Assembly: GCF_014193375.1 (NCBI RefSeq)
Contig: NZ_JACHZF010000004.1
Span: 119,360-183,359 of the forward strand
Reading direction: 5' to 3'
DNA from: Halomonas campaniensis
GTDB lineage: Bacteria > Pseudomonadota > Gammaproteobacteria > Pseudomonadales > Halomonadaceae
DNA length: 64,000 bases
Positions 51,643 through 61,839 of this stretch are shown here, in pieces; within the stretch, counting starts at the first letter, position 1; every line of letters begins with the position of its first letter. The position numbers were made by a program, and so were the translations under genes. Below the pieces are notes generated by a model. That model was not told where the DNA came from, did not search any database, and saw only the letters and a list, made by a program, of their open reading frames with translations.

Positions 51643-52401
51643 ATGGATCGCATCCTCTATACCGCCATGAGCGGTGCCAAGCAGAGCATGGACCAGCAGT
51701 CGGTGGTCAGCCACAACCTGGCCAACGTCGACACCGCGGGCTTCCGCGCCCAGCTGCACGCCATGCGCGCCGTGCCGGTGCAGGGCGAGGCCGCGCTGGC
51801 CACCCGCACCTCGGTGGCGGCCTCGACGCCGGGCAGCGACTTCAGCCCGGGCCCCATGGCTACTACCGGCCGTGAGCTGGACGTGGCCATCGACGGCAAC
51901 GGCTGGATCGCCGTCCAGGCCGCCGACGGCACCGAGGCCTACACCCGCCGCGGCGACCTGCAGGTGGACGGCGACGGCCTGCTAATGGTCACCGGCCGCC
52001 CGGTGATCGGCGAGGGCGGCCCGATCATCGTGCCGCTGGGCGCCCAGCTCTCCGTGGGCGCCGACGGCACCCTGAGCGCCATCGGCGAGGGCCAGGGGCC
52101 CGAGGCGCTGGTCGACGTGGGCCGCATCAAGCTGGTCGATCCCGGCCAGGCGGCGCTACTGCGTGGCGACGACGGCCTGTTCCGTCCCGCCGCCAATGCC
52201 GAGGGTGAGGTCGTGCCGCTGGGCCAGGACGAGGACGTCCGGGTGGTCAGCGGCGTGCTCGAGGGCAGCAACGTCAGCGCCATCGAGGCCATGGTGTCGA
52301 TGATCGACGTCGCCCGCCGCTATGAGATGCAGATGAAGGTGATCAGCACCGCCGACGAGTCCGCCCAGCGCGCCAACAACCTGCTCTCCCTGCAGGGCTG
52401 A
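51643..52401 (+). CDS. flgF: flagellar rod protein FlgF
   Basis: A 252-residue proximal rod protein. The N-terminal YTAMSGAKQSMDQQSVVSHNLANVDTAGF and C-terminal NVSAIEAMVSMIDVARRYEMQMKVI helices are those of the FlgF/FlgG rod family. It sits directly before flgG. Confidence 0.95.
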   Translation: MDRILYTAMSGAKQSMDQQSVVSHNLANVDTAGFRAQLHAMRAVPVQGEAALATRTSVAASTPGSDFSPGPMATTGRELDVAIDGNGWIAVQAADGTEAYTRRGDLQVDGDGLLMVTGRPVIGEGGPIIVPLGAQLSVGADGTLSAIGEGQGPEALVDVGRIKLVDPGQAALLRGDDGLFRPAANAEGEVVPLGQDEDVRVVSGVLEGSNVSAIEAMVSMIDVARRYEMQMKVISTADESAQRANNLLSLQG

Positions 52402-52446
52402 GGGTTCTCCTTACAGGGCTGATGCCCGAGCAACAGGAATGCTTCC

Positions 52447-53229
52447 ATGATCAAGTCACTCTGGACCGCCAAGACCGGCCTGGAATCCCAGCAGGTCAAG
52501 CTGGACGTCATCTCCAACAACCTGGCCAACGTCAGCACCAACGGCTTCAAGCGCAGCCGGGCGGTGTTCGAGGATCTGCTCTACCAGAACCTGCGCCAGC
52601 CGGGTGCCCAGAACGACGTGCAGAACCGTCTCCCCTCCGGCATGCAGGTCGGTACCGGTGTGCGTCCGGTGGCCACCGAGCGGCTCCACACCCAGGGCGG
52701 GCTCGAGAACACCGAGAACTCCCGTGACCTGGCCATCAATGGCAACGGCTTCTTCCAGGTGCTGATGCCCGACGGTTCCACCGCCTATACCCGCGACGGC
52801 AGCTTCCAGCTCGACGAGAACGGCCAGATGGTCACCGCCAACGGCTACCCCCTGGAGCCGGCGATCATCATTCCCGACAACGCCCTGTCGGTCTCCATCG
52901 GCGAGGATGGCACCGTCTCGGTGACCCAGCCGGGCGTGGCCCAGTCACTGCAGGTGGGCCAGATCAGCATCTCCACCTTCGTCAATCCGACGGGGCTGGA
53001 GAGCATCGGCGGCAACCTCTACCTGGAGACTACCTCCTCCGGCCCGCGCAACGAGACCATGCCGGGCATGAACGGCGCCGGTCGGCTCTTCCAGGGCTAC
53101 GTGGAGACCTCCAATGTCAACGTGGTCGAGGAGATGGTCAGCATGATCCAGACCCAGCGGGCCTACGAGATCAACAGCAAGGCGGTGCAGACCAGCGACG
53201 AGATGCTGGCGCGCCTGGCACAGCTGTAA
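52447..53229 (+). CDS. flgG: flagellar distal rod protein FlgG
   Basis: A 260-residue distal rod subunit. It has [32 protein letters not shown] at the start and [26 protein letters not shown] at the end, plus the long FlgG-specific middle ([21 protein letters not shown]). The usual length for the family. Confidence 0.96.
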   Translation: MIKSLWTAKTGLESQQVKLDVISNNLANVSTNGFKRSRAVFEDLLYQNLRQPGAQNDVQNRLPSGMQVGTGVRPVATERLHTQGGLENTENSRDLAINGNGFFQVLMPDGSTAYTRDGSFQLDENGQMVTANGYPLEPAIIIPDNALSVSIGEDGTVSVTQPGVAQSLQVGQISISTFVNPTGLESIGGNLYLETTSSGPRNETMPGMNGAGRLFQGYVETSNVNVVEEMVSMIQTQRAYEINSKAVQTSDEMLARLAQL

Positions 53230-53254
53230 GGCCCCAGGGCCGGGAGAGACGACC

Positions 53255-53950
53255 ATGATGCCGAGGATCATCCTGCGCGCCGCCGCGCTGCTGACGGCGC
53301 TTGCCCTGCTGACCCTGGCCGGCTGTGCCCAGGTGCCCCGCGCCTCGGTGGTGGGCGAGCAGGAGCAGATCGACATCTCCGAGCCGCCGCCCCGGCAGGC
53401 CAACGGCTCGATCTACCAGGCCCACCGCGGCTACCAGCCGCTGTTCGAGGATCGTCGTCCGCGCATGGTGGGCGACATCCTGACCATCGTGCTGGACGAG
53501 CAGGTCAGTGCCAGCAAGAACGCCCAGTCCAACATGTCCCGAAACGGCTCGGCGGAGCTCAATCTGTCAGCGCTGCCCGATGTGCTGGAGCGCCTGGCCG
53601 AGGAAGGTATCGACCTCTCCGGTGACCTTTCCGGCAATAGCAGCTTCAACGGGGGCGGCGGCTCCCAGGCCAGCAACAGCATGACCGGCACCATCACCGT
53701 CTCGGTGCTGGAGGTGATGCACAACGGCAACCTGAGGGTGCGGGGCGAGAAGCAGATCGCCATCAACCAGGGGGTGGAGTTCATCCGCTTCTCCGGGGTG
53801 GTCAATCCGCGCACCATCACCGGCCAGAATACCGTGCCCTCCACCTCGGTGGCCGATGCGCGCATCGAGTACGTGGGCAACGGCTACATCAGCGAGGCTC
53901 AGCACATGGGCTGGCTGCAGCGCTTCTTCCTCAACATCTCGCCGTTCTAG
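53255..53950 (+). CDS. flgH: flagellar L-ring lipoprotein FlgH
   Basis: A 231-residue outer membrane lipoprotein that forms the L-ring. The signal peptide ends at the lipobox TLAG-Cys (about residue 24), and the body carries [26 protein letters not shown] and [26 protein letters not shown]. Length is as expected. Confidence 0.95.
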   Translation: MMPRIILRAAALLTALALLTLAGCAQVPRASVVGEQEQIDISEPPPRQANGSIYQAHRGYQPLFEDRRPRMVGDILTIVLDEQVSASKNAQSNMSRNGSAELNLSALPDVLERLAEEGIDLSGDLSGNSSFNGGGGSQASNSMTGTITVSVLEVMHNGNLRVRGEKQIAINQGVEFIRFSGVVNPRTITGQNTVPSTSVADARIEYVGNGYISEAQHMGWLQRFFLNISPF

Positions 53951-53958
53951 GGGGCAGC

Positions 53959-55089
53959 ATGCATCGCGTGTCCAAGATCGTTTCCTCACGCTGGCTGGCC
54001 AGGTGGCTGCTGGTGGCGCTCGCCTGCCTGGTGGCGCTGCCGGCCCAGGCAGAGCGTATTCGGGAGCTTGCGACCTTCGCCGGCGTGCGCGACAACGTGC
54101 TGGTCGGCTACGGCCTGGTGGTGGGCCTCGACGGCACCGGCGACCAGACCATGCAGGCGCCCTTCACCGGCCAGAGCCTGACCAACATGCTGTCGCAGCT
54201 GGGCATCACCGTGCCGCCCGGCACCAACATGCAGCTGCGCAACGTCGCCGCAGTGATGATCACCGCCGACCTGCCACCCTTCTCACGCCCCGGCCAGCGC
54301 ATCGACGTCAACGTCTCCTCGGTGGGCAACGCCCGCAGCCTGCGCGGTGGCACCCTGCTGATGACGCCGCTCAAGGGGGCCGATGGCGAGACCTACGCCA
54401 TCGCCCAGGGCAACCTGCTGGTGGCCGGCGCCGGTGCCGAGGCCGGCGGCAGCAGCGTGCAGATCAACCAGCAGGCTGGCGGGCGCATCGCCGGCGGTGC
54501 CATGGTCGAGCGCGAGGTGCCCCTGGCGCTCGGCGCCAATGGCGGACTGCTCGAGCTGGAGCTCAAGGAGGCCGACTTCGGCACCGCCCAGCGGGTGGTC
54601 AGTGCCATCAACCAGGAGTTCGGTCGCCCGGTGGCGGCGGCACGCAACGGCCGGGTGATCGCCCTGGACGGGCCGACCAACGACAACTCCCGGGTCAACT
54701 TCATGGCGCAGGTGGAGAATATCCGCGTCACCCCCACCGAGGCGCCGGCCAAGGTGGTACTCAACTCCCGCACCGGCTCGGTGGTGATGAACAGCGCCGT
54801 GACCCTGCGCCGCGCCGCGGTGGCCCACGGCAATCTTTCCATCGTCATCGACACCCGCTTCGGCGTCAGCCAGCCGTCGCCCTTCGGCGAGGGTGAGACG
54901 GTGGTGATCCCCGATACCGACATCGAGATCGAGCAGCAGGACGCTTACCTGCAGGTGGTGGAGGGCGCCGATCTGATCGACGTGGTCAACGCCCTCAACG
55001 CCCTCGGGGCCACTCCCCAGGACCTGATGGCGATCCTCGAGGCCCTGAAGGCCTCCGGCTCCCTGCGCGCCGATCTGGAGATCCTCTGA
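53959..55089 (+). CDS. flgI: flagellar P-ring protein FlgI
   Basis: A 376-residue periplasmic ring protein assembled with FlgA help. A signal peptide ends at ALPAQA-ERI, followed by [25 protein letters not shown] and [22 protein letters not shown], both hallmark FlgI motifs. It ends one base before the flgJ start. Confidence 0.96.
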   Translation: MHRVSKIVSSRWLARWLLVALACLVALPAQAERIRELATFAGVRDNVLVGYGLVVGLDGTGDQTMQAPFTGQSLTNMLSQLGITVPPGTNMQLRNVAAVMITADLPPFSRPGQRIDVNVSSVGNARSLRGGTLLMTPLKGADGETYAIAQGNLLVAGAGAEAGGSSVQINQQAGGRIAGGAMVEREVPLALGANGGLLELELKEADFGTAQRVVSAINQEFGRPVAAARNGRVIALDGPTNDNSRVNFMAQVENIRVTPTEAPAKVVLNSRTGSVVMNSAVTLRRAAVAHGNLSIVIDTRFGVSQPSPFGEGETVVIPDTDIEIEQQDAYLQVVEGADLIDVVNALNALGATPQDLMAILEALKASGSLRADLEIL

Positions 55090-55090
55090 C

Positions 55091-56215
55091 ATGAGCCTGG
55101 ACACCACCGGCGGCCAGTTCGCCCTCGACATGCAGGGCCTGCAGCGGCTCAAACACAGCGCACGCCAGGACCCTTCCCAGGGCGTACGCGGTGCCGCCGA
55201 GCAGTTCGAGGCGCTATTCATCCAGATGATGCTCAAGAGCATGCGGGATGCCGTGCCCACCACGGGACTGATCGACAGCAAGCAGACCGAGTTCTACCAG
55301 TCGCTGCTGGACCAGCAGTGGTCCCAGACCATGGCCTCCCGCGGCATCGGCCTGGCCGATAGCCTGGTGGTCCAGCTGGAGCGCAGCGGCATGGTGTCGG
55401 CCCCGCCGCAGCAGGGCAGCGCCGTCGATGAGCTGATCGCCGGGATTCCCCGCGGGGCACCCCGGCCCCTGCAGGATGCCCTGCGCCCCGATGCCGACAG
55501 CGGCGGTGAGGAAAAGGATGAGGCGGCCAGCGCCGATGGTGCCGAGCCAGTAACGCCCCCGGCCAGCTTCATGGAGGCCCTCGAGACCGCCCCGGTCGGC
55601 TTCATGGATCGCATGGCCGCCGTGCCGGCGGCCGAGCGGCAGACCCGCGGCGATGCGCGCAGTGAGCCGACCCCCGCCGTGAACGCCACCGGCGGCGGCG
55701 CCAGTCGCAGCGAGTCGGCACCGGATCATGTGCAGGCCTTCCTCGACCGGCTCACCGGCCCGGCCCAGGCGGCCAGCCGCAAGACCGGGGTGCCGGCCGA
55801 GCTGATCCTGGCCCAGGCGGCGCTGGAGACCGGCTGGGGGCGGCACGAGATCGCCACGGCGGATGGCCGCAACAGCCACAACCTGTTCGGCATCAAGGCC
55901 GGCAGCCAGTGGCAGGGGCCGACCACCGAGATCACCACCCACGAGTACCTGAACGGCCAGCGCACCCGGGTGAGTGACAGTTTCCGGGTCTACGGCTCCT
56001 TCGAGGAGGCGTTCACCGACTATGCCCGGCTGATCGGCGATAATCCCCGCTACGCGCGGGTGACCACGGCGCCCAGCGCCGAGCAGGCGGCCCGTGAGCT
56101 GCAGGCTGGCGGCTACGCTACCGACCCGGCCTATGCCGACAAGCTGATTGCGGTGATGAACACCCTGGGCCCCATGGCGCCTGGCAACGACTCCCTGGTC
56201 TTCCTGCGCTACTGA
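55091..56215 (+). CDS. flgJ: flagellar rod cap / muramidase FlgJ
   Basis: A 374-residue bifunctional protein. The N-terminal rod-scaffold domain (about 10-105; AEQFEALFIQMMLKSMR, FYQSLLDQQWSQTMA) caps the rod, and the C-terminal glucosaminidase domain (about 220-370; AQAALETGWGRHEI, NLFGIKAG) opens the cell wall. A low-complexity linker lies between. The catalytic Glu is probably that of ETGWG. Confidence 0.94.
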   Translation: MSLDTTGGQFALDMQGLQRLKHSARQDPSQGVRGAAEQFEALFIQMMLKSMRDAVPTTGLIDSKQTEFYQSLLDQQWSQTMASRGIGLADSLVVQLERSGMVSAPPQQGSAVDELIAGIPRGAPRPLQDALRPDADSGGEEKDEAASADGAEPVTPPASFMEALETAPVGFMDRMAAVPAAERQTRGDARSEPTPAVNATGGGASRSESAPDHVQAFLDRLTGPAQAASRKTGVPAELILAQAALETGWGRHEIATADGRNSHNLFGIKAGSQWQGPTTEITTHEYLNGQRTRVSDSFRVYGSFEEAFTDYARLIGDNPRYARVTTAPSAEQAARELQAGGYATDPAYADKLIAVMNTLGPMAPGNDSLVFLRY

Positions 56216-56241
56216 ACCGGCAGCCGCCTGGCCTGGAATCC

Positions 56242-56268
56242 TAAAGACTTGATGGTGCTTGCCGATAG
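56242..56268 (+). promoter_or_regulatory. sigma-28 promoter of flgKL
   Basis: TAAAGACT (56242-56249), 11 bases, GCCGATAG (56261-56268). The -10 is part of a small inverted repeat GCCGATA/TATCGGC. It lies 28 bases before the flgK ATG. Confidence 0.85.
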
Positions 56269-56296
56269 AGAGATATCGGCTTAAGGAACGGACAGC

Positions 56297-57958
56297 ATGA
56301 GCATCTACTCCATCGGGCTCAGCGGCCTCAATGCCGCCCAGAACGCCCTGAACACCACCAGCAACAACATCAGCAACGTCTACACGCCGGGCTACAACCG
56401 GGAGCTGGTGATTCTGGGGGAGGGCCGCGGTGATGGCGGGGTGCGGGTCAACGATATCCAGCGCCAGTTCAACCAGTACGTGGCCAGCCAGCTCAATGCC
56501 GCCACCAGCAGCTCCAGCGCGCTGGCCGCCTACCAGGGCCAGGTGAGCCAGATCGACAACCTGCTGGCCGACCGCGAGGCCGGCCTGGCCCCGCTGATGC
56601 AGAACTTCTTCTCCTCGCTCGAGGACCTGGCCGGCGCGCCTTCCGATCCGGCGGCGCGCCAGGGGGTACTCGGCACCGCCGATACCCTGACGGCGCAGTT
56701 CCGGGCCTTCGACGGCTACCTGCAGGACATGCAGTCGGGCATCAACGGCCAGATCCGGGATGAGGTCACCCAGATCAACAATACCACCGAGCAGCTCGCC
56801 ACCCTGAACCGCGAGATCGCCTTGGCTCGTGCGCGCACCGGCGAGGCGCCCAACGGCCTGCTCAACCAGCGCGACCAGCTGGTGGCCGAGCTCAGCGAGC
56901 GCATGGATGTGCGGCTCAATATCCAGGACGGCAAGACCTACAACATCAGCCTGTCCAACGGCCAGCCGCTGGTGGCGGGCACCAACCACTATCGCCTCGA
57001 GGCCATGGACGCGCCCAACGACCCGCAGCGCACCGTGCTGGGTATTCGCGACTCCAGCGGTAACCTGGCGGCGCTGCCGGAGAGTACCGTCCAGGGCGGC
57101 ACCCTGGGTGGTCTGATGACGTTCCGCGCCGAGACCCTGGACAAGACCCAGAACCAGATCGGCCAGCTGGCCGTATCGCTGGCGGTGGGCTTCAACGCTC
57201 AGCATGCGAAAGGCATGGATCTCGATGGCGAAGTTGGGGGTGATTTCTTCTCCACCGGTGAGCCTCGAGTCTACGGAAACGCCCGCAACAGCAGTGATAT
57301 CTCAGTAGGCAAGGCATTTGATCCGGTTCGCATCGGTGAGCTGGCTGCGACCGACTACGCCATTCGCTTCGAGGAAGGGGAGCCAGCCATTACCCGTAAG
57401 GACGACGGACAAGCCGTTATGCTTGAGGCTGGTGACTGGGACGCTGGCAGCAATACCCTAAGATTTGGCGGCATGACCCTGACCTTTGCCTCATCCCCCC
57501 AGGACGGGGACCGATTCGAGGTTCAGCCGGTTCGCCATGCCGCGGGAGACCTCAAGACCGAAATCAGTAAACTGGACAGGATCGCCGCCGCCCAGCCGGC
57601 CAACCCCGAGGATGACTCGGCGGTCTGGGAGTTCACCGGCACCGGCGACAATCGCAACGCCCTGGCGCTGCAGGGCCTTCAGGATCAGATGCTGGTCGCC
57701 GATCGTGCGTCACTCAGCCAGGCCTATGCGGGCCTGGTCAGCGACGTGGGTAACCGCACCAATATCGTCCAGGTCAATCTCGAGGCCCGCCAGGGGCTGA
57801 CCGACCAGCTCAAGGCGGTACAGCAGTCCGAGTCCGGCGTGAACCTGGACGAGGAGGCCGCCAACCTGCTGCGCTACCAGCAGTTCTATGCCGCCAACGC
57901 CCGGGTCATCGATACCGCCTCGACGATCTTCGACACCATCCTCGGCCTGCGTAGCTGA
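56297..57958 (+). CDS. flgK: flagellar hook-associated protein FlgK (HAP1)
   Basis: A 553-residue hook-filament junction protein. N-terminal ALNTTSNNISNVYTPGYNREL and C-terminal NLDEEAANLLRYQQFYAANARVI are the conserved coiled regions. Middle DNA (about 57200-57560) is of lower GC, coding for the exposed domains. Transcribed late from its sigma-28 promoter and exported with the FlgN chaperone. Confidence 0.95.
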   Translation: MSIYSIGLSGLNAAQNALNTTSNNISNVYTPGYNRELVILGEGRGDGGVRVNDIQRQFNQYVASQLNAATSSSSALAAYQGQVSQIDNLLADREAGLAPLMQNFFSSLEDLAGAPSDPAARQGVLGTADTLTAQFRAFDGYLQDMQSGINGQIRDEVTQINNTTEQLATLNREIALARARTGEAPNGLLNQRDQLVAELSERMDVRLNIQDGKTYNISLSNGQPLVAGTNHYRLEAMDAPNDPQRTVLGIRDSSGNLAALPESTVQGGTLGGLMTFRAETLDKTQNQIGQLAVSLAVGFNAQHAKGMDLDGEVGGDFFSTGEPRVYGNARNSSDISVGKAFDPVRIGELAATDYAIRFEEGEPAITRKDDGQAVMLEAGDWDAGSNTLRFGGMTLTFASSPQDGDRFEVQPVRHAAGDLKTEISKLDRIAAAQPANPEDDSAVWEFTGTGDNRNALALQGLQDQMLVADRASLSQAYAGLVSDVGNRTNIVQVNLEARQGLTDQLKAVQQSESGVNLDEEAANLLRYQQFYAANARVIDTASTIFDTILGLRS

Positions 57959-57975
57959 TTCAGGGGAAGCACACG

Positions 57976-58896
57976 ATGCGTATCAGCACCGTCACCATGT
58001 ATGAGCAGAGCGTGAACTCCATGAACCGCCAGCAGGGCGAGTTCATGAAGGTGGGTCAGCAGATCGCCACCGGCCGCCGGGTGGTGAACCCCTCCGACGA
58101 TCCCCAGGCGGCCTCCCGTGCGGTGGGCGTCTCCCAGGCCAAGGCGGTCACCCAGCAGTTCGCCGACGCCCGCGTCAGCGCCCGCAACTCCCTCTCTCAA
58201 TCGGAGAGCGTGCTCAACAGCGTCAGCGACGCCATCACCAGCGCCAAGACCCTGATGGTGCAGGCCGCCAGCGACACCCTGAGCGATGTCGATCGCCAGT
58301 CGGTGGCCTCGGAGCTGCGCGGCATCTACGAGACCCTGATCGGCCAGGCCAATGCCACCGACGGCAACGGCCGCTACCTGTTCGGCGGCTTCAATGACGA
58401 TGCGCCGCCGTTCCAGAAAAACGAAACTACCGGTGCTATCGAGTATCAGGGTGACCTGAACGTGCGGGAGCAGCGTATCGACGCCTCTCGCCTGTTGCCG
58501 GTCGTCGATCATGGACAAACCATCTTCCGGCACGGCCCCGGTGGCGATGCCACCGACCTGTTCCAGACCATGGAAACCGCGCTGGAGGCGCTCGAGAACC
58601 CGAGAGGGCCAGACTTCAGGGACGACATCAACAGCGTGATGCGCGAGCTCGACAACAGCCTCGACAACGTGCTGACCGTGCGTGCCTCGGTGGGCGCGCG
58701 CCTCAACGAGTTGGACGTGGTGGATGCCGTGGGCGGCAACCGCATGCTCAACTACGAGCAGACCCTCTCCGACCTGGTCGACCTGGACTACGCCGAGGCG
58801 ATCTCCGAGTACAGCCTGCGCCAGGTCGGGCTCCAGGCGGCCCAGAAGGCCTTTGTGGACATCAAGGGGCTGTCGCTCTTCGACTACCTGCGCTGA
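57976..58896 (+). CDS. flgL: flagellar hook-associated protein FlgL (HAP3)
   Basis: A 306-residue junction protein with flagellin-like ends: the N-terminal helix with RRVVNPSDDPQAASRAVGVSQAKA and the C-terminal LSDLVDLDYAEAISEYSLRQVGLQAAQKAF. It starts 18 bases after flgK and ends before a terminator facing the fli genes. Confidence 0.95.
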   Translation: MRISTVTMYEQSVNSMNRQQGEFMKVGQQIATGRRVVNPSDDPQAASRAVGVSQAKAVTQQFADARVSARNSLSQSESVLNSVSDAITSAKTLMVQAASDTLSDVDRQSVASELRGIYETLIGQANATDGNGRYLFGGFNDDAPPFQKNETTGAIEYQGDLNVREQRIDASRLLPVVDHGQTIFRHGPGGDATDLFQTMETALEALENPRGPDFRDDINSVMRELDNSLDNVLTVRASVGARLNELDVVDAVGGNRMLNYEQTLSDLVDLDYAEAISEYSLRQVGLQAAQKAFVDIKGLSLFDYLR

Positions 58897-58951
58897 CGCC
58901 CTCCCGTATGACGCCTGTCCCGGCTTGCCTCCCTGTCAGCCGGGATCCCTT

Positions 58952-58985
58952 GCCGCCTTGGCTTCCCGGCCCTGGCGGCTTTTTT
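58952..58985 (+). terminator. rho-independent terminator of flgKL
   Basis: GCCGCC (58952-58957) pairs with GGCGGC (58974-58979), followed by TTTTTT. The loop is long and may hold further pairing. Confidence 0.7.
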
Positions 58986-59016
58986 GCGTCACGCGTTCCT
59001 TAGCCGGAGGCGGCGC

Positions 59017-59814
59017 TCAGGTCGCCGGTGGCAGCGGTGCCAGCGCCTCCAGCAGCTGGCGCATGAATTCCAGCGCGTTGGCGAAGAGACCCTGCAGGAA
59101 GCGGCCGATGTCGGTCATCAGCACCATCATCAGTGCCAGGCCCACGGTCAGCGAGGTGGGAAAGCCGATGTTGAAGACCGTCAGCTGGGGCGCCGAGCGG
59201 TTGAGGATGCCCAGTGCCAGGTTGATGATCAGCAGCGACCCGACCAGCGGCAGGGCCAGCAGCATGCCGGAGAGGAAGATGGTGCCACCGTAGCGCGCCA
59301 GCATCTCGAAGGCGCCGGCGTTGAAGCCCCCCAGGCCGATGGGAAGCGTCACGAAGCTGGTCGCCAGGATCTCCAGTACGATCAGGTGGCCGTTGAAGGC
59401 CAGGAACATCAGCAGGGTGACCATGTAGAGGTAGCGCGACAGCACCACCATGTTGGTGCCGCTGCTCGGGTCGAAGAAGGTGGCGAAGGCCAGGCCCATC
59501 TGCAGGCCGATGAATTCCCCGGTGGCCTGCACCACGGCGAAGGTGACCTGCATTACCAGGCCGATGGCGATGCCGATCAGCATCTGCTCCATCAGGATGC
59601 CCACGCCCGCCCAGGAGGCCAGCGGCACGTCCGGGACGCTGACCACCGGGGCGATGACGATGGCGACCAGCGCCGCCAGCCCCACCTTGGCCTGGTTCGG
59701 TACGCTGGAGTGCCCCCACAGCGGCGAGGCGGCCAGGAAGGCCGTGAGGCGGGCAAAGGGCCACAGGAAGGCCACCAGCCAACCATGCAGCTGGGCGAAG
59801 GTCACCTCGACCAT
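59017..59814 (-). CDS. fliR: flagellar export gate protein FliR
   Basis: A 265-residue inner membrane component of the FliPQR export gate with about six hydrophobic segments. QMGLAFATFFDPSSGTN and GLALMMVLMTDIGRFLQGLF are typical. It is the last gene of the leftward fliLMNOPQR run; flhB does not follow it here, in contrast with the fliR-flhB pairs of many bacteria. Confidence 0.93.
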   Translation of the reverse strand: MVEVTFAQLHGWLVAFLWPFARLTAFLAASPLWGHSSVPNQAKVGLAALVAIVIAPVVSVPDVPLASWAGVGILMEQMLIGIAIGLVMQVTFAVVQATGEFIGLQMGLAFATFFDPSSGTNMVVLSRYLYMVTLLMFLAFNGHLIVLEILATSFVTLPIGLGGFNAGAFEMLARYGGTIFLSGMLLALPLVGSLLIINLALGILNRSAPQLTVFNIGFPTSLTVGLALMMVLMTDIGRFLQGLFANALEFMRQLLEALAPLPPAT

Positions 59815-59824
59815 GGCCGGCCCG

Positions 59825-60094
59825 TCACGACACCATCATCGGAATGTTGAGGAACAGCTCACGGGTGAAGTCGGTGATCAGCTTGAGCAGCCAGGGCCCG
59901 GCAAGGATCAGCACCAGGAAGACGCCCAGGATCTTGGGAATGAACGACAGGGTCATCTCGTTGATCTGGGTCGCCGCCTGGAAGAGGCTGACTGTCAGGC
60001 CCGTCAGCAGCGCCGTGAGCAGCAGCGGTCCCCCCAGGAAGAGGGTCACCTTCATGCCCTGGTAGGCCAGGCCCATCACCATCTCCGGGGTCAT
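59825..60094 (-). CDS. fliQ: flagellar export gate protein FliQ
   Basis: An 89-residue protein with two transmembrane helices and the FliQ signature SLFQAATQINEMTLSFIPKILGV. It forms the gate with FliP and FliR. Eleven bases separate it from fliR. Confidence 0.95.
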   Translation of the reverse strand: MTPEMVMGLAYQGMKVTLFLGGPLLLTALLTGLTVSLFQAATQINEMTLSFIPKILGVFLVLILAGPWLLKLITDFTRELFLNIPMMVS

Positions 60095-60110
60095 CGTCCG
60101 TCTCCTCGCG

Positions 60111-60869
60111 TCAGATGTAGAAACTCTGGGCCAGGGAGCCCACGATCAGCTGCCAGCCGTCCACCAGCACGAACAGCATCAGCTTGAAGGGCAGCGAGAT
60201 GGTGATCGGAGGCACCATCATCATGCCCAGCGACATCAGCGTGCTGGCCACCACCAGATCGATGATCAGGAAGGGAATGAACACCATGAAGCCGATCTGG
60301 AAAGCGGTCTTCAGCTCGCTGGTGACGAAGGCCGGCACCAGAACACGCAGCGGCACGTCCTCCGGCCCCTGCATGGGGCCCGCCTCGGCCAGCCGGGCGA
60401 ACAGCGCCAGGTCGGGTTCGCGGGTCTGGCCCAGCATGAACTCGCGGAACGGCTGCTGGGCCAGCTGCAGGAACTCCTCGAAGTTGATCTCCTCAGCGGA
60501 GAGCGGCAGCCAGGCCGTCTCGTAGACCATCTGGAACACCGGCGCCATGACGAAGAAGGTCAGGAACAGCGCCAGGCCCAGCAGCACCTGGTTGGGCGGC
60601 GTGGCCTGGGTGCCCATGGCGGTGCGCAGCAGGCTCAGCACGATGATGATGCGGGTAAAGCCGGTCATCATCAGCAGCAGGGCCGGCAGGAAGGCCATCG
60701 AGCTGAGCAGCAGCAGCGTCTGCAGCGACAGCGACCACTGCTGGCCGCCATCCTCCAGGGGCTGGCTGACGATGCCCGGGATCTGCTGGCCCAGTGCCAG
60801 GCCAGGCACCAGCAGCATTACCAGCCCGGGAAGCAGGGCCAGCAGGATGCGAGACAGGCGGCGTATCAC
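60111..60869 (-). CDS. fliP: flagellar export gate protein FliP
   Basis: A 252-residue gate subunit. A cleaved signal peptide (ending near LALGQQ) precedes the conserved [36 protein letters not shown] and [20 protein letters not shown]. The ATG overlaps the fliO stop by four bases. Confidence 0.96.
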   Translation of the reverse strand: MIRRLSRILLALLPGLVMLLVPGLALGQQIPGIVSQPLEDGGQQWSLSLQTLLLLSSMAFLPALLLMMTGFTRIIIVLSLLRTAMGTQATPPNQVLLGLALFLTFFVMAPVFQMVYETAWLPLSAEEINFEEFLQLAQQPFREFMLGQTREPDLALFARLAEAGPMQGPEDVPLRVLVPAFVTSELKTAFQIGFMVFIPFLIIDLVVASTLMSLGMMMVPPITISLPFKLMLFVLVDGWQLIVGSLAQSFYI

Positions 60870-61324
60870 GATCGGCCACGCCCCACGCCGGACCTGTCCT
60901 TGAGCCCCGCGTTGTGCTTGAGTGCCTTGGCGAAGCGCGTGGCGAAGCTGTCGCCGGCCTCGAAGCCGATGCCCCCGGCCGCGGGTTCGGCGGGGGCATC
61001 GGCCGGGGCCGGCAGCTCATGGAGCTTGCTCACCTGGCCGCCCCCCACGCCCAGCACCAGCCAGGTCTGCTCCACCTGGACGATCACCACCCGCTCGCGC
61101 TGGCCCACGGCGGTGGCCCCCACCACCTGCAGGCGGCCGCCGTGGCGCTGGCGGCTGACGCCGACCCGCTTCAGCACCGCACTGGCGGCCAGGATGATCA
61201 GCACCACCAGCGCCAGGGCGGCGGCGGTCTTGCCGAGGGTGGCCATGCCGATCAGGGCATCGCCGCCGGTCGTCACGGCCTCAAGGCCGCCGCCGGCGGC
61301 GTCGCGGGCGGGGGTGTCGCTCAT
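60866..61324 (-). CDS. fliO: flagellar export protein FliO
   Basis: A 152-residue single-pass membrane protein that helps fold FliP. One hydrophobic segment ([16 protein letters not shown], about 35-50) is followed by a cytoplasmic part with [18 protein letters not shown], the only conserved block in this variable family. Overlaps both fliN and fliP by four bases. Confidence 0.86.
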   Translation of the reverse strand: MSDTPARDAAGGGLEAVTTGGDALIGMATLGKTAAALALVVLIILAASAVLKRVGVSRQRHGGRLQVVGATAVGQRERVVIVQVEQTWLVLGVGGGQVSKLHELPAPADAPAEPAAGGIGFEAGDSFATRFAKALKHNAGLKDRSGVGRGRS

Positions 61325-61839
61325 CGGTTCAGCTTCTGCACGCGCTCGGAGGGGGTGATGATCTCGGTGATGCGGATGCCGTACTTGTCCTCGACCACCA
61401 CCACCTCGCCCTGGGCGATCAGGTAGCCGTTGATCAGGATGTCCATCGGCTCCCCGGCCAGGCCGTCGAGCTCGATCACCGAGCCCTGGGCCAGCTCGAG
61501 CAGCTGCTTGATGGTGATTCGGGTGCGGCCGAGCTCAACGGCGAGCTTGACCGGGATGTCCATGATCATCTCAAGGTCGCGGGCGGCGGAAAGCGAGCCG
61601 CCCTGCTCCAGCGGGCGGAACACGCTGTCGCCGGCGGCGCGGGCCGGCTTCGGCGCCTCGGCGGGCTCCGGGGCCGCGTCAGCGGACTCGGCGGCCGCCT
61701 GCTCGGCCATGGCCGCGGCCCAGGGGTCCTCCTCCTCGCCGGGGGCGTCGCCCCGGGAGTCGGCCTTCTCCTGTTCGAACATGGCGTCGGCCCAGTCGTC
61801 GTCGCCGATGGGCTGATCGGGCTTCTTGGGATCAGTCAT
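61321..61839 (-). CDS. fliN: flagellar switch protein FliN
   Basis: A 172-residue C-ring subunit. An acidic disordered N-terminal half precedes the SpoA/SPOA domain with MIMDIPVKLAVELGRTR and QGSVIELDGLAGEPMDILINGYLI. The start at 61839 overlaps the fliM end by eight bases and gives the usual length; a longer frame is not supported. Confidence 0.94.
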   Translation of the reverse strand: MTDPKKPDQPIGDDDWADAMFEQEKADSRGDAPGEEEDPWAAAMAEQAAAESADAAPEPAEAPKPARAAGDSVFRPLEQGGSLSAARDLEMIMDIPVKLAVELGRTRITIKQLLELAQGSVIELDGLAGEPMDILINGYLIAQGEVVVVEDKYGIRITEIITPSERVQKLNR

